Positions 62,966-64,000 of a stretch of DNA of 64,000 nucleotides are shown in pieces (positions within the stretch are counted from its first letter, which is position 1; the number at the start of each line of letters is the position of its first letter). The notes beneath the pieces were generated by a model. The model was not told where the DNA came from and did no database searches. It was given only the letters and a program-made list of their open reading frames with translations. This DNA comes from Natrinema versiforme (lineage in GTDB: Archaea > Halobacteriota > Halobacteria > Halobacteriales > Natrialbaceae): the NCBI RefSeq assembly GCF_005576615.1, contig NZ_CP040330.1:3224001-3288000 (forward strand), in the 5' to 3' direction. Position numbers and translations under genes: made by a program.

Positions 62966-63924
62966 GGCGTGTCGTCGTCACCGCCGCCCGTCGGAACCGT
63001 CAGCGCCGGCAACTGACTTTCGATCAGGTCGCGATCTCGTTCGAACCAGTCGGGGAGATAGAGCGACTCGCCGGGTTCGGCCGTTCCCTCGCTTGCCGCG
63101 ACGCCGCCGGTCTCGGTCGCCAGTTCGAAGAGAATCCCGCCCGGCTCGCGGACGTACAGCGAGTGGAAGAAGTGCCGGTCTTTGACCCGGGAGACGTCGT
63201 AGCCGCGGTCGTCGAAGAGTTCCCGCCACTCGTGGAGGTCGTCCTCGCGTTCGACGCGGACCGCGACGTGGTGGAGCGTCCCCGTCCCTTCGCGGCCGAA
63301 TCCGGCGTCGCGGTCGAGCACGTCTACGACGGTCGCTCGCGATCCGGACGCGCGATACCGGATTCGGTCGCCCTCTTCCGCGTCGTGCTCGAACCCAAGC
63401 GTCTCGAGCGTCCCCGCGGTCGCGTAGGGGTTGACCGACAGGGTGGAAACACCGTGAAGGCCACAGAGTGCGCGGTCCGCCGGGACGGGGCCGGCGGTCC
63501 ACGGTTCGATATCGGTCGGCACCGGCGGGCCGGCCACGAGTTCGACGCGGGTGCCTGCGGGGTCCTCGAACCGCAGTACCCGCTCGTCGAATCGCTCGAG
63601 CGGCCCCTCGGTCGTAACGTCGTGATCCGCGAGTCGGGTGTCCCAGTACGCGAGCGACTCGGCCGGGACGACGAACGAGACCGATTCGATCTGGGGCTTG
63701 CCGGGTCGGCCGGGATCGCCGTGGGGGTCCGGGAAGTGTGTCAGGACCGTCCCCGGCGTCCCGGAGGCGTCGCCGAAATAGAGGTGATGTTGCAGGATAT
63801 CCTCGAAGTTGACCGTCTGCGTGACGAGTCGAACGCCGAGGACGCCGCTGTAGAAGTCGATCGCCTCCTGTGGATCCCCGACGATCCCCGTCACGTGGTG
63901 AAGTCCCGGCGTGTCGGACAGCAT
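62962..63924 (-). CDS. VOC-family ring-cleaving dioxygenase
   Basis: 320 residues, two vicinal-oxygen-chelate modules. GLHHVTGIV at the N-terminus and TLHHVAVRV near the middle supply metal His; the acid is in LFELATETGG. It resembles MhqO/hydroquinone dioxygenases. The following hydrolase supports quinone detoxification, but this is inference. The last 76 bases of the window hold nothing. Confidence 0.85.
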   Translation of the reverse strand: MLSDTPGLHHVTGIVGDPQEAIDFYSGVLGVRLVTQTVNFEDILQHHLYFGDASGTPGTVLTHFPDPHGDPGRPGKPQIESVSFVVPAESLAYWDTRLADHDVTTEGPLERFDERVLRFEDPAGTRVELVAGPPVPTDIEPWTAGPVPADRALCGLHGVSTLSVNPYATAGTLETLGFEHDAEEGDRIRYRASGSRATVVDVLDRDAGFGREGTGTLHHVAVRVEREDDLHEWRELFDDRGYDVSRVKDRHFFHSLYVREPGGILFELATETGGVAASEGTAEPGESLYLPDWFERDRDLIESQLPALTVPTGGGDDDTP

Positions 63925-64000
63925 TAGCCGTCAATTGGGCCTCGAGATGGATAGCCTGCCGGGTCGAGCGCCGAGTCGATTCGACCGGGATCCGCAGCCC

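Overview
This 64 kb window is chromosomal DNA of a halophilic archaeon (Halobacteria, probably the Natrialbales side: Natrinema, Haloterrigena or a relative). The evidence is high GC with frequent CTCGAG, very acidic proteins, leaderless-looking starts about 25-30 nt after TATA-like boxes, and archaeal or haloarchaeal markers: SAMP1, GatD, HMG-CoA reductase, RPA with its associated protein, MfnA, and a CbaDBAE ba3 oxidase. I see no integrase, insertion sequence, CRISPR array, rRNA or tRNA. It reads as core chromosome with a few decayed genes.

Layout. 1-9 kb: a remnant of an eIF2B-family isomerase, a small membrane protein, deoC, an HPP-Usp fusion, a K+ channel beside two membrane TrkA-C proteins, samp1 and a GNAT. 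9-15 kb: a frameshifted Tat lipoprotein, gatD, a glycosyltransferase, mfnA and a decayed membrane protein gene. 15-28 kb: metG, a membrane-RCK protein, pyk, a tRNA methylthiotransferase, a dead mscS, a HIT protein, a micro-ORF coupled to a zinc ribbon, map and icd. 28-42 kb: a histidine kinase, transporters, a cupin, hmgA, an amidohydrolase, a Mer-like flavin enzyme, and a glycosyltransferase with a methyltransferase. 42-51 kb: an MBL enzyme, a YkgJ protein, a TRAM protein, a radical SAM enzyme, a secreted or anchored Asp-Pro-rich protein with two winged helices, Hsp20 and an FAD oxidase. 51-58 kb: a respiratory block with cbaDBAE on the plus strand and, divergent from it, a small oxidase-associated membrane protein, a TauE/SafE protein and a CcoI-like copper ATPase. 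58-64 kb: manC, a DapA-family aldolase, rpa with its partner, and a hydrolase-VOC pair.

The most unusual material is structural. Short hairpin-forming segments sit inside the reading frames of a cupin and a YkgJ protein, and a 54-nt one carries a stop codon inside mscS. A three-unit hairpin array grows out of the icd stop codon, repeating its last codons with different but still complementary stems. A nested hairpin cluster separates two convergent genes at 43.8-43.95 kb, and one intergenic element occurs twice in inverted orientation (3.3 and 8.9 kb).

All functions are inferred from reading translated sequence. No database search was run, so family names rest on motif recognition.
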